Shown in pieces: positions 25,219 through 34,240 of a DNA stretch of 64,000 nt. The notes beneath the pieces are model-generated. The model was given only the letters and a program-made list of their open reading frames with translations, was not told the origin of the DNA and did no database searches. The DNA comes from Hormiphora californensis. Taxonomy: Eukaryota > Ctenophora > Tentaculata > Cydippida > Pleurobrachiidae. Where the stretch lies: positions 2,136,077-2,200,076 of the forward strand of contig CM035360.1 of assembly GCA_020137815.1 (NCBI GenBank), written 5' to 3'. The translations under genes were made by a program, and so were the position numbers. Numbering within the stretch: position 1 is the stretch's first letter; every line of letters begins with the position of its first letter.

Positions 25219-27567
25219 TCAAAATAACCTCTTTAAAGATTCGTATACTCCTTCCACATGTTCCTCTTCTCCTTCCTCATTTTCCGGGGTTGAAGTTAAA
25301 AACTCTAGTGAAGCATACTCTGCATCTTCTTTACTTTTATCTACAACCGAGTAAAGTGGTTCCGATTCGAAACTTTTATCTGCAACCGAGTAGACTGGTT
25401 CCTCATCTTTACTTTTATCCACCACCGAGTAGACTGGTTCCTCATCTTTACTTTTATCCACCACCGAGTAGACTGGTCCCGGTTTGAAACTTTTATCTAC
25501 GACCGAGTAAAGTGGTTCCTCATCTTTACTTTTATCTGCAACCGAGTAAACTGGTTCACCTCCCTTGCTTTTATCCACGACCGAGTAGACTGGCCCTGGT
25601 TCTAAACTTGTACCTATCTCGGAGTAGACTGGCCCTGGTTCTAAACTTGAACCTATCTCGGAGTAGACTGGGTCCTCTTCATCACACGGCACCCACGCTG
25701 TGCTCTCACCACCAAAAGAGCAGCTGCTTCCTTGTCCCGGTGTGCTTTGCCATTCACTGATTGAATCATAAACATGCCCCATTTGGTAGCCGTTCTGGGC
25801 CATCTCTACCTCCCCTTTTGGAAGTGTAGATACTCTGGAAACGATGATTGCTGGTGGTGGTGGTGGTGGAGGGGTATTTCTTTTCCTGTACAGGACAGCA
25901 CCACTTGTTATTCCTGCGATAGTGATGATCGCAACCAGTATCACGATAAGCACTATCAGTAAGGAATTTACTGGTTTTGAAGTTTTATTGACGAAACCCA
26001 GCTCTGCATCAAAGGTTGCGGAACATGTAGTTTCGTCATAATCAGTTGGCATGGTGACATCAATGCGAGTCCTGTTAATATCCTCTTTTACCCTCGAGAA
26101 GTAGCCATCCGGAAGACCAGGACACTTGATCGTGTGGTTAAAGATGGGATAACCCTCAATTTCCCAAGAAACTTTCCTTCCAACAGCAAGTTCCTGGCTT
26201 GGTAGGAGAGTTACAGTTCCTGGAATTGTCAGCGTTGTGACATCCTCACTACTGCAACCAAGAAGCGGGTGACAAGATTCGCACGTGTACCGACCAGAGC
26301 TGCTTGCCTTGTACTCAATGTTCCCCACCGCTGTTCCGTTATCACTTACTGCTATTAGTTGGTCCTTGTGGTGTGTGATGGTGTTCTTGAAGAAGGGGAT
26401 TTCTGGAAATGATGAACATATTAGTTGAAACGTGTCTCCGACGAAAGGTGGTATTTCTTTCATTTTGGTGTTGAAAGAATCCCTCCTGCAATGCTGTGTT
26501 TCAATTCTTTTCGGTGTAAAGTTAATTATAGCTATTGTTTTGGCTTTGCAGAAGTTTTTCATCGTAAAATTGAAGTGACTTGCGGAGGTGGCAATATGAA
26601 GCGTTGAAGACAGGCAGGTAAACTGAATTGAGGGTGAACTTTTTGAGATTTCCATTTGGAATGTGTCATCATCATCATCAGATGAAACCGTTATGCTGGC
26701 AGATGAAGTTGCTTTTGGAACATCTATCGTGACAACTTTTGATCTGTCACCATTCTCCGGATAGTAGTAGAATCGGACGTAGACGCGATGATCAACCGAA
26801 TCTATCTCGACTGAAAGAATGTTTTCTTGAAGAGAGAATTTTTCTGCTTTACTGTAAATCCATTTTCGGTACGGGGTTGATTTTTTAACGCAGCCCAACT
26901 CCACGGTATCCGATGATTGCAGCATCTTTAGTTGTGTACTCTGCACGAAGCATGTCGCGGTTGACACGTTTTCCTCAACTTCCTGACTCACCTCCGCTGA
27001 AGAGCTATTGTGAGTTGTAGTTCTCCCATTGATGGTTATGTCAAGAGGCGGGATCCCCTCTGCTGAGCAGGTCACAATTGACTCTCCGTTTGTTGTGAAG
27101 GCGACGATTCTTGTAGAAGGTTTCTGGCATATGGTTAGTCGCTTTATATTTGACCAACTTATATGTTGAGCGCCGGGTGCATGGAATGTGGAGCAGGGAA
27201 AGCTATATTCATCTCCACGTGAAGTCGGAGATCTTGAACTCCATTGTCCGTCTGTCCGGTTCAAAAGGATCTGCTGGAAGAACGTACAGCGATCCTTTGC
27301 AGCACTCCCTGGGGAACTTAGTAAAAAGAACCCTGGGAGTGTAGCATGCTTAATTACACTTGCAAGAATCTGCCGGTCGCTTTTGGTCAAGTTGAGAGCG
27401 GTGCTGTTGCTCCACTCCGGTTCTACCAACACTAGGATATTACCTCCTGGCAATTCTCTTGTCCAACTTCCCCCTTTGGTAGTTGACCAGCAAAGGTTTT
27501 CATCAGCCCTAGCAGGTATAACGAGGAACAAAACGAAAAAGGCGAACATTTTTTGAAATGGAATCAT
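25219..27567 (-). CDS. Ig-like single-pass receptor with a tandem tyrosine-motif tail
   Basis: One uninterrupted 782-codon frame. Residues 1-21 are a signal peptide (cleavage after about ARA). The ectodomain is rich in N-glycosylation sites and has paired cysteines compatible with Ig-like folds: C167-C206, C384-C429 (with the Ig hallmark Y-x-C at 427-429) and C482-C515. A membrane segment spans about 535-560, followed by RKR and a seven-proline run. The cytoplasmic tail carries Tyr635, 648, 661, 674, 687, 700, 713, 726 and 739, exactly 13 residues apart, mostly as YSEI or YSV(V/A)DKS, then YASL (751) and YESL (775); YDSI (600) precedes them. These are YxxPhi motifs of the kind bound by SH2 domains when phosphorylated, or by clathrin adaptors. 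Spacing is one residue wider than the usual ITAM maximum. No ortholog is recognised; an immune-type or recognition receptor is inference. Confidence 0.85.
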   Translation of the reverse strand: MIPFQKMFAFFVLFLVIPARADENLCWSTTKGGSWTRELPGGNILVLVEPEWSNSTALNLTKSDRQILASVIKHATLPGFFLLSSPGSAAKDRCTFFQQILLNRTDGQWSSRSPTSRGDEYSFPCSTFHAPGAQHISWSNIKRLTICQKPSTRIVAFTTNGESIVTCSAEGIPPLDITINGRTTTHNSSSAEVSQEVEENVSTATCFVQSTQLKMLQSSDTVELGCVKKSTPYRKWIYSKAEKFSLQENILSVEIDSVDHRVYVRFYYYPENGDRSKVVTIDVPKATSSASITVSSDDDDDTFQMEISKSSPSIQFTCLSSTLHIATSASHFNFTMKNFCKAKTIAIINFTPKRIETQHCRRDSFNTKMKEIPPFVGDTFQLICSSFPEIPFFKNTITHHKDQLIAVSDNGTAVGNIEYKASSSGRYTCESCHPLLGCSSEDVTTLTIPGTVTLLPSQELAVGRKVSWEIEGYPIFNHTIKCPGLPDGYFSRVKEDINRTRIDVTMPTDYDETTCSATFDAELGFVNKTSKPVNSLLIVLIVILVAIITIAGITSGAVLYRKRNTPPPPPPPAIIVSRVSTLPKGEVEMAQNGYQMGHVYDSISEWQSTPGQGSSCSFGGESTAWVPCDEEDPVYSEIGSSLEPGPVYSEIGTSLEPGPVYSVVDKSKGGEPVYSVADKSKDEEPLYSVVDKSFKPGPVYSVVDKSKDEEPVYSVVDKSKDEEPVYSVADKSFESEPLYSVVDKSKEDAEYASLEFLTSTPENEEGEEEHVEGVYESLKRLF
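25318..25668 (-). repeat. 39-bp in-frame coding repeat, nine units
   Basis: Codes residues 634-750 of the receptor. Each unit encodes 13 residues of the form (V/L)Y-S-x-x-(D/G)-x-S then four or five variable, acidic or Pro/Gly residues. The first two units are YSEI type and the rest YSVV or YSVA type, so the array has at least two subfamilies. Confidence 0.95.
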
Positions 27568-27789
27568 CTCAAAGTTAGAATTTATAATACATCAGATCAA
27601 AAATGGATATATCACCTGTTACTACTCATCCCACGGATCACAATAAATACCTCCTCCCAGGAACCGACCGAATCAGGAAATACTGTTCTCTGATTGGCTG
27701 ATAACCACTCACGTGACCTAAATAACGAGTTCTGATTGGTTGTTTACTTGTGTCGGTCGGTTTAATAAACACCTCCTCCCTAGCTCTCA
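27568..27789. promoter_or_regulatory. Divergent intergenic region of receptor and PNKP-like genes
   Basis: Only 222 bp separate the two start codons on opposite strands, so both 5' regions must share this interval unless upstream non-coding exons exist. About 139 bp of it is the transposon insertion with its target duplication, leaving little ancestral promoter. No TATA box is obvious. Confidence 0.5.
27642..27780. mobile_element. MITE family 1, copy A, with 17-bp flanking direct repeats
   Basis: The element (27659-27763) begins AGGAACCGACCGAATCAGG and ends TCGGTCGGTTT, an inverted terminal pair. It is flanked by AATAAATACCTCCTCCC (27642-27658) and AATAAACACCTCCTCCC (27764-27780), 16 of 17 identical. 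It lies between the divergent receptor (ATG 27567) and PNKP-like (ATG 27790) starts. Other copies are near 40130, 42769 and 62628. Confidence 0.85.
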
Positions 27790-30700
27790 ATGTCAGGGTG
27801 GGTGGCCCGGAGTAGAGACGATCTGCATTGTGACGTACATTTACCACCCGATACCGTGATATCTCTGGGAAGAACACCGGACACTGGAATTACTGACAAA
27901 TCCATTTCCAAGCTGCACACCCTGTTAAAGTTCCAACCGGCAAAGGGTTTAGTTCTTTGTAAGCAGCTGGGAAGGAATAGTGCTGTTGTTAACGGTGAGT
28001 TTTATTTCTTTGCTTTAATTCCGCCTTGTGTAGCACATAGAACTGTTATGTTCTCATGGAAAGAGGATCGAGCAAGACAAGCACATTGTGTGAACAAGTT
28101 CACTGAACAACTCCAAACCGAGTTTCTGCATTCTACGTGACATGTGTTTCTGAATATCTGGTAATAACATTTCTCAGCACATTGCAAATTGTACTCGAGA
28201 GTTGCTATTAGCAATGACGACAGGTTGCGTCACGGTGAACTGCTCCGTATGGGAGTGTGTTGGGGGTTTTGGTTTCCCGCCAAACTTCCCAAAGATAGCC
28301 TCTCGAAACTGTGTCATCCTCAGAACATAGACAAAGGGATTAACCACGGAATTCAGGGCGACAACAACGATGTACGTCAGGAGCCAGACATACTTTTGGA
28401 GGAACTTGTTTTTACCGTTCCCCGCGAGAAAGTCACGGTTGAAAAAGTAAACCCCAATCGAGTACCGGGTGTAGTTGACAAAAACCGGTAAATTAAACAA
28501 AATGTAGACACCCGTCACGATTATGATGGTCACGGTTGCTTTTCTTTTGGTTTGTTGGACGTACTCTTGGGCAGAAGAGACGGAGAGGGACCGGTAGATG
28601 ACACAGGTTGAAAGGATACAGCTTACTGTGATGGGTATGATAGGGAAGGCCAGCTGGAAGAAGGAGAAAAAGGCATCCGTGTGCTGAAAAAGAAAGGTTT
28701 AGGGGTTAGGGCATAAGGTGGTTTTGGCTTTACATTGGAGGAAAGATCAACGACTTTAAAAAATTTCTGGTCAGAAACAGTTTGCTTTATTTTGAACAAT
28801 GAGTTTTATCCGCAGAGAAAGCTTACCTGCCAGTTAGTATAATTGATGTGATTCCAACAATATCCAGAGAACGCCTCATATTCATAGTGAGAGTACCCAG
28901 CAAAGATACCAATTAGCTGCCTGCCAATTAGGAACACCAAATACCCAATTAGCACCCTCCAAACCACTCGACGTCTCATTTGCTTCATAGGACGGAGCAG
29001 AGCAAAGGTTCTGAAAAGTTGTGAGGGTCAGGTGAACTAGTATAATATTGTCATGTATGCAAATAACAAATGCAAAAATATTCAACCGTTGACAGAGAAT
29101 AAGGATCGGTTGATTGTTCAATTATCAGCTGCATAATCAGTGAGGAAGTTTTGTTTCCTCCTTCCAGCCATTGTTTCACTGCCTACATAGAACGGTAGTC
29201 ATAGAGAAACATGGACACTTTGAATGAAAGTTTGAGGAGGTACCTAAAGGTGCTAAGAGCGAAGACAAGGAAAACGGAGTAGTATGGAATGAGTTCCCAG
29301 GTAAATCCCCAGACTGAACAGAAGAAGGGACTGCCAAACATTACTGATCGTCTCTCCATCGCCATGGAGATACCTGAAAGTAGAGCGAGGTTGTTGGGTA
29401 GGGGTATTTGATCAGGTATAGCGAATAAATTACTTGGTATTTGATCAGGTATAGCGGATAAAGTACTTGGTGACTTGGTTTCATAATTGATAATGGCTTG
29501 TTCACGTGACAATTTTTTCGGAGATGTAAAAACTCCGCTCAATATTAATACTCACCAACGGGTAGAACTAGGAGGGAAGTAGCAAGGTCGGTAGCTGCTA
29601 TTGCTAGATAGATTATCGTCGGTATATCCCTTGTTTTGCGGATAAAGAACCGCAATGCAATGAGATTACAGGGAAGGCCTATCAGGCAGCAAATAATACA
29701 TATCGCTGCAAACACGCTGTCTGTCGTGTCTTGTGCCATACTACGGGGAATAGGGAAATGTGGCCATGGTAACATAAAGATCAGTTTTCGAATAAAAAAC
29801 AAGAATAGCGTTTTTAGTTGGTGGTAGCTCTGAGCAATAAGTGAAGATCAGCTGTCCGACTGCATAACTACTTGTGGTCATTAGCAAGAAACTAAAGTAG
29901 TATTGAATGTATTAATTGTTAGATTAAAACACACTCTAGCGAAGTTAAATGTAAGACGAACTCCGTTGAACTAAAGGAGACTCATTTAAACAGTGAACAG
30001 ATGGCGTCAGTCATAGAGTGAGAAAGCCCTGAGAAAGTGAGAGTTAGAAATGGTATAATAAAGGCCATAAAATGTTTCACAGAAAACTTCACACGTGTAT
30101 ATATTCTGGTGTTAAAAGAGAAGTGGAATCTTCGAAAAAGAGGAGGATGATTTCCAGAGCTGAACGAGTTAGTGTAGTTAGTGATACAAAATCTCCAAAT
30201 AAGACTAAAAATGGGTACAAACACATAGATAGATGTCCAAGACTGGAGTAGAAGTTTCTAGTTCAGTCATGGACATCTCTCTATGTGTTCATACCCAGCT
30301 CACAATCTTCGTGAACATTTATGGGTATGAAAATAGTGGGCTGGGTATGAAGTTTTAATACTTGTTGAGATCAACATACCACTGTTTGTTGTTGTTTAAA
30401 CCATTCTAGTTTAGGAATTTACGGTTATGACTTTCGTCTTTACATTTCCAACACTTACTTAACTTATACATTTCGAGATACTTCGGCAATGCTGCCCTCT
30501 TCAGTGTTTGCACTGCCGAAACGTCGCTGTTTTTATATTTTCAACACAATATGTTGCAGGAGAGGAACTAAAGACGGGAATGAAGGCACGCTTAGCGATT
30601 AATTCTACCATTGATCTACTAGCACACGGGAGATATAGATACTCAATTGTTCAAGCAGGTTCGACCGACTTCATTAACTAATTGAGAGTATTAAATTGTG

Positions 30701-31068
30701 CCAAAATTTTAAAACTTGAGACATATTATATGCTAAAAGTTCAATCATTTGACGTCAAACGCATGCATCAGCGCATCACGTGGAAATTACTTATCACGCC
30801 GACAAATTAAATGCTTTCTAAATTCAAATAATTTACAAGAGAGCATATTATACATGTGTTACTGCGACAGGTTGAATATTCATAATGGAGTGAGAGGGCG
30901 ACATAAAAGGGGTCAGAATGAGTGCAAATGACCGCTCTACCATTGCTTCATGCAGCAACTAGTTTAGAGGGGCAATTTAGTACCATCTGGGCACCACTCA
31001 TCTTCTAAGGATGCAGAGCCAGAGAATTAAGAGAGCGAGCGCAGAGGAGAGAGAGAGAGAGAGAGAGA

Positions 31069-31151
<83 letters not shown>

Positions 31152-31880
31152 CGCGAGAACGAGCGAGAGACGGGGAGAGAGAAGAGAGAGCAGAGAATTT
31201 TTTAAAAAACCCAAAGGATAGGGAAAAAATTTTTCCCCAAAATAAAAATTTTCAAAAAAATTTTAGGGGGATTTTAAATTTTGGGAAAAAATTTTAAAAA
31301 AGGGGGAAACAAAAAAAGGGGGAGGGAATTTTTTTAAAAATTGGGGTTTTAAAATTTGGGGGTTTTTTTTGGGCCCCCCAAAAACCCCCCCCCCCCCCCC
31401 CTTTTTTTTGGGTTTTTTTTCGCTTTTTCCCCTTTTTTTCCCCCTTTTCTTTTTTTCCCTTTACCCCCCTTTTTTCCCCCTTTTCAAACCCCCCTTTTTT
31501 TTAAACCCCCTGTTTTTTTTTCCCCCCTTTCGGGGCTAACGGGCCCCCCCCTTTTTTTTGGGTTTTCCCCATTTAAAAATTTTTGGGGGCCCCCCTTTTT
31601 ACTTTTTTTTTCCCCCTTTTAAACTTCTTTTTTTCCCCTTTCCCCCTTTTCCCTTTTTTTTTCCCAAAAAAATTTTCCCTTTTTTTCTTCCCCTTCCCCC
31701 CCCCTTTTTTTTTTTCCCCCCCCTTTTTCAATTTTTAAAGTTTTTTTTTCCCCCAAATATTTTTTTTCCCCCCTTTTCCCCCCCCCCCCCTTTCCCCCCC
31801 TTTTTCTCCCCCCTTTTCCCCCCCAATTTTCCCCCTTTTCCCCCCCCCTTTTTTTCCCCCCCCCCCTTTTTTTTTTTTTT

Positions 31881-31913
<33 letters not shown>

Positions 31914-31955
31914 GGGGGGGGGCCCCCCCCCCCCCCCCCCCCCCAAACCCCCCCC

Positions 31956-31986
<31 letters not shown>

Positions 31987-32774
31987 CCCCCCGCCCCATC
32001 CCTTCCCCCTTTCCCCCTTTTTATTTCCCCCCCCTTTTTTTTTTTGGGGGGTTCCTCTCTTTTTCCCTTCTTTTTTTTCCCCCCCCTTTTTTTCCCTTCC
32101 CCTTTTTTCCCCCCCCCCTTTTTCCCTTTTCTCCCCTTTTTTCCCCCCTTCCCAAAAGGCAAAAAAAACAGGAACCAAAAAAAAGGAAGAACAAAAACAA
32201 ATCAAGTCAGAACGCCCAAAAATTCCAGTTCTGGCCCGGGTTATTGGGGGGAAATTCAAAATCTACTAAAGGGGGGCCCAAAATTTGGGGGGGGGGGCCG
32301 GGGAGATTTTTTTTTAAAAGATGCACCAGGGGAAAAAGGGGGAAAAAGGGTTGGAAAAAAGGGGATGGGGAGCCCGGGGGCAGAGATAAGGGGCGAAGAG
32401 GGGTGGGAAATAAGGAGATAGAGAGAGGGATGGAGAGAAAGGAAGATAGTGTGAGTTAGGGAATAGGGAGAGAGAGATAGAAGGAAGCGAATGATGTGAC
32501 GTGACGTGCCTCATGGTGCCTGTCGGGTCCTGCGTCCGATTTACCTTCAAAACAATAGGTCATCCTATATCGCGTAAATTAGGTCCCTCATACGAAAGGA
32601 GCCAGTCAATTTAAATCGTTTATTGAGCACTATTTTCACTTGTAATTTGATATTTCCCAATTAGGTGCTACGAAGGTAGCAGCATTTGACCTAGACCACA
32701 CGCTAATCACTACTAAATCTGGACGGGTCTTTCCGAGGGACCAGGACGATTGGACTATAATGTGGCCTAACAAG
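27790..32774 (+). CDS. PNKP-like polynucleotide kinase 3'-phosphatase, partial (two exons found)
   Basis: Exon 27790-27994 starts with ATG and codes the first half of an FHA domain close to PNKP/aprataxin ([19 protein letters not shown]), ending at a GTGAGT donor in phase 1. Exon 32665-32774, with an AG acceptor and matching phase, codes the start of the phosphatase domain with the DxDxT nucleophile motif ([19 protein letters not shown]), ending at GTATTA. PNKP repairs DNA strand-break termini. The second half of the FHA domain, the rest of the phosphatase and the whole kinase domain (P-loop) were not found up to the Mos gene. The gap spans the artefact block at 31.2-32.35 kb. Either the gene is broken, continues in unrecognised exons, or the assembly is wrong here. 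A GPCR lies on the other strand inside the interval. Confidence 0.75.
28174..29739 (-). CDS. Rhodopsin-family (class A) G-protein-coupled receptor
   Basis: Four coding exons with consensus splice sites and consistent phases: 29739-29556, 29373-29244, 29010-28827, 28683-28174 (335 residues). TM1 has GLPCN; TM2 [15 protein letters not shown]3 starts with the conserved Cys (FFCSVW) and ends STFR where most relatives have DRY; ECL2 has a Cys (GYCW); TM6 has FNLP instead of CWxP; TM7 ends in the classic NPFVY. The tail after it is short. ATG 29739 is preferred because it sits just before TM1; an in-frame ATG at 29802 would add 21 residues. The ligand cannot be told. It sits antisense within the PNKP-like interval. 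Confidence 0.88.
29803..31049. other. Stretch without a supported gene
   Basis: AT-rich. A short inverted repeat at about 30217-30283 (CACATAGATAGATGTCCA and its near complement) is the only structure noticed. The missing second half of the PNKP FHA domain would be expected somewhere on the plus strand before 32.66 kb, but I could not find it. Confidence 0.4.
31050..31190. repeat. (GA)n microsatellite bordering an artefact block
   Basis: GA repeat with CGAG-type interruptions at its right end, immediately before the homopolymer-stretched block. Confidence 0.9.
31195..32350. other. Second homopolymer-stretched block, probable artefact
   Basis: About 1.15 kb made almost only of homopolymer runs, here mainly T and C, in contrast to the A/G-rich block at 9.2-10.6 kb. 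It follows a GA tract and fades into normal sequence at about 32350-32480. Pro/Phe-rich or Gly/Lys-rich translations are spurious. The block lies inside the PNKP-like interval and may hide real exons. Confidence 0.8.
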
Positions 32775-32785
32775 GTATTAATATA

Positions 32786-33041
32786 ACTAGACCAAAAAAC
32801 AAAGGAAATTTGTTTGGAACACCCGTGGCCTTTTTCGATACTTGACGCTGCGGGAAATGCACCCATAATCTGAGCTATACTACTAGGTATCGTTGTGCCA
32901 TCTCTCCAAGTTCTAACATACGCACACTTTCTCTCACTCTTCCTCGCGTCTTGCTCTGACGAAGGGTGCATTTCCCGCAGCGTCAAGTATCGAAAAAGGC
33001 CACGGGTGTTCCAAACAAATTTCCTTTGTTTTTGGTCTAGT
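32786..33041. mobile_element. Inverted-repeat element, about 256 bp, arms about 78 bp
   Basis: Starts ACTAGACCAAAAAACAAAGG and ends with the reverse complement. The arms include GACGCTGCGGGAAATGCACC and its complement and match nearly perfectly, around a core of about 100 bp without an open frame. It begins 12 bp downstream of the PNKP-like phosphatase exon. Confidence 0.85.
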
Positions 33042-33074
33042 TTCTCAGGGTTTTTGTAAACAGGTAACATAAAT

Positions 33075-33830
33075 ATGCAAATAACGGCTAAACGGTGCGA
33101 GATACGACTTTTTGTCCGGGGGACGACCCCCCATAAATCGACTATTCTACGTCGAAATATGTCCATGAAAACATTCTAGGACCAGCTGAAGTGGAAATAT
33201 TCAGAATATGCATTAAATCATGAATCAGTGCATAAATATCCATATAACGGCTAAACGGTGCGAGATACGACTTTTTGTCCGGGGGACGACCCCCCATAAA
33301 TCGACTCTTCTGCGTCGAAATATGTCCATGAAAACGTTCTAGGACCATTTGAAGTGGAAATATTCAGAATATGCATTAAATCATGAATCTGCGCATAAAT
33401 ATGCAAATAACGGCTAAACGGTGCGAGATACGACTTTTTGTCCGGGGGACGACCCCCATAAATCGACTATTCTACGTCGAAATATGTCCATGAAAACATT
33501 CTAGGACCAGTTGAAGTGGAAATATTCAGAATATGCATTAAATCATGAATCAGTGCATAAATATGCATATAACGGCTAAACGGTGCGAGATACGACTTTT
33601 TGTCCGGGGGACGACCCCCCATAAATCGACTCTTCTGCGTCGAAATATGTCCATGAAAACGTTCTAGGACCATCTGAAGTGGAAATATTCAGAATATGCA
33701 TTAAATCATGATTCTGCGCATAAGTATGCAAATAACGGCTAAACGGTGCGAGATACGACTTTTTGTCCCGGGGACGACCCCCCATAAATCGACTCTTCTG
33801 CGTCGAAATATGTCCTTTGAAATGTCCTTA
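33075..33830. repeat. Satellite-like array, about 163-bp unit, dimeric
   Basis: Five copies start with AACGGCTAAACGGTGCGAG at about 33082, 33245, 33409, 33571 and 33735. Copies alternate between GACTATTCTACGTC and GACTCTTCTGCGTC, so the true repeat is a dimer of about 326 bp. An inverted relic (TAGAATAGTCGATTTATGGG) follows at about 33931. Apparent 68-residue open frames repeat with the array and are not genes. Confidence 0.9.
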
Positions 33831-34040
33831 CAACAACCAATACCGAGATAATCATAAAATTATACATAAATTATGCATAATTAATGACTTCCCATGCTCA
33901 AATCAAAATTTTACATAGCCTACGACATGTAGAATAGTCGATTTATGGGGGGTCTTCCCCGGGACAAAAAGCTCTAAATCCAGCCGTTTTTGCTCAGTTT
34001 GGTTTGTAAAAAGGTCGTGCGTATGTATGTATGTATGTAT

Positions 34041-34240
34041 TATACCAAAACTAATTGAAATTAGTAGGCCGGAAAGGTTGCCTTACGATTTGAGCTACCT
34101 TAGGCACCGTAACTTTCACGGGGTATAGACAGGTTACAGATGCTTCGGTTATCTTCAAAAGGGAATGAACCAGTGCCAAAGGTAGCTCAAATCGTAAGGC
34201 AACCTTTCCGGCCTACTAATTTCAATTAGTTTTGGTATAA
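34041..34240. mobile_element. MITE-like inverted-repeat element, about 200 bp
   Basis: Arms of about 65 bp beginning TATACCAAAACTAATTGAAA are near-perfect reverse complements, with a core of about 70 bp. A (TATG)n run abuts the left end, so the target duplication cannot be read with confidence. Confidence 0.85.

Noticed and set aside
25318-25668. Calling the receptor tail canonical ITAM or ITIM
   Set aside because: The interval between YxxPhi boxes is nine residues instead of six to eight, and the residue two before Tyr is Pro, Gly or Glu where an ITIM needs Ser, Ile, Val or Leu.
25290-25760. Plus-strand frames opposite the receptor tail
   Set aside because: Antisense shadows of the 39-bp coding repeat.
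31356-32421. A 287-codon Pro/Phe-rich frame and overlapping Gly/Lys-rich frames
   Set aside because: They arise from homopolymer runs in the probable artefact block.
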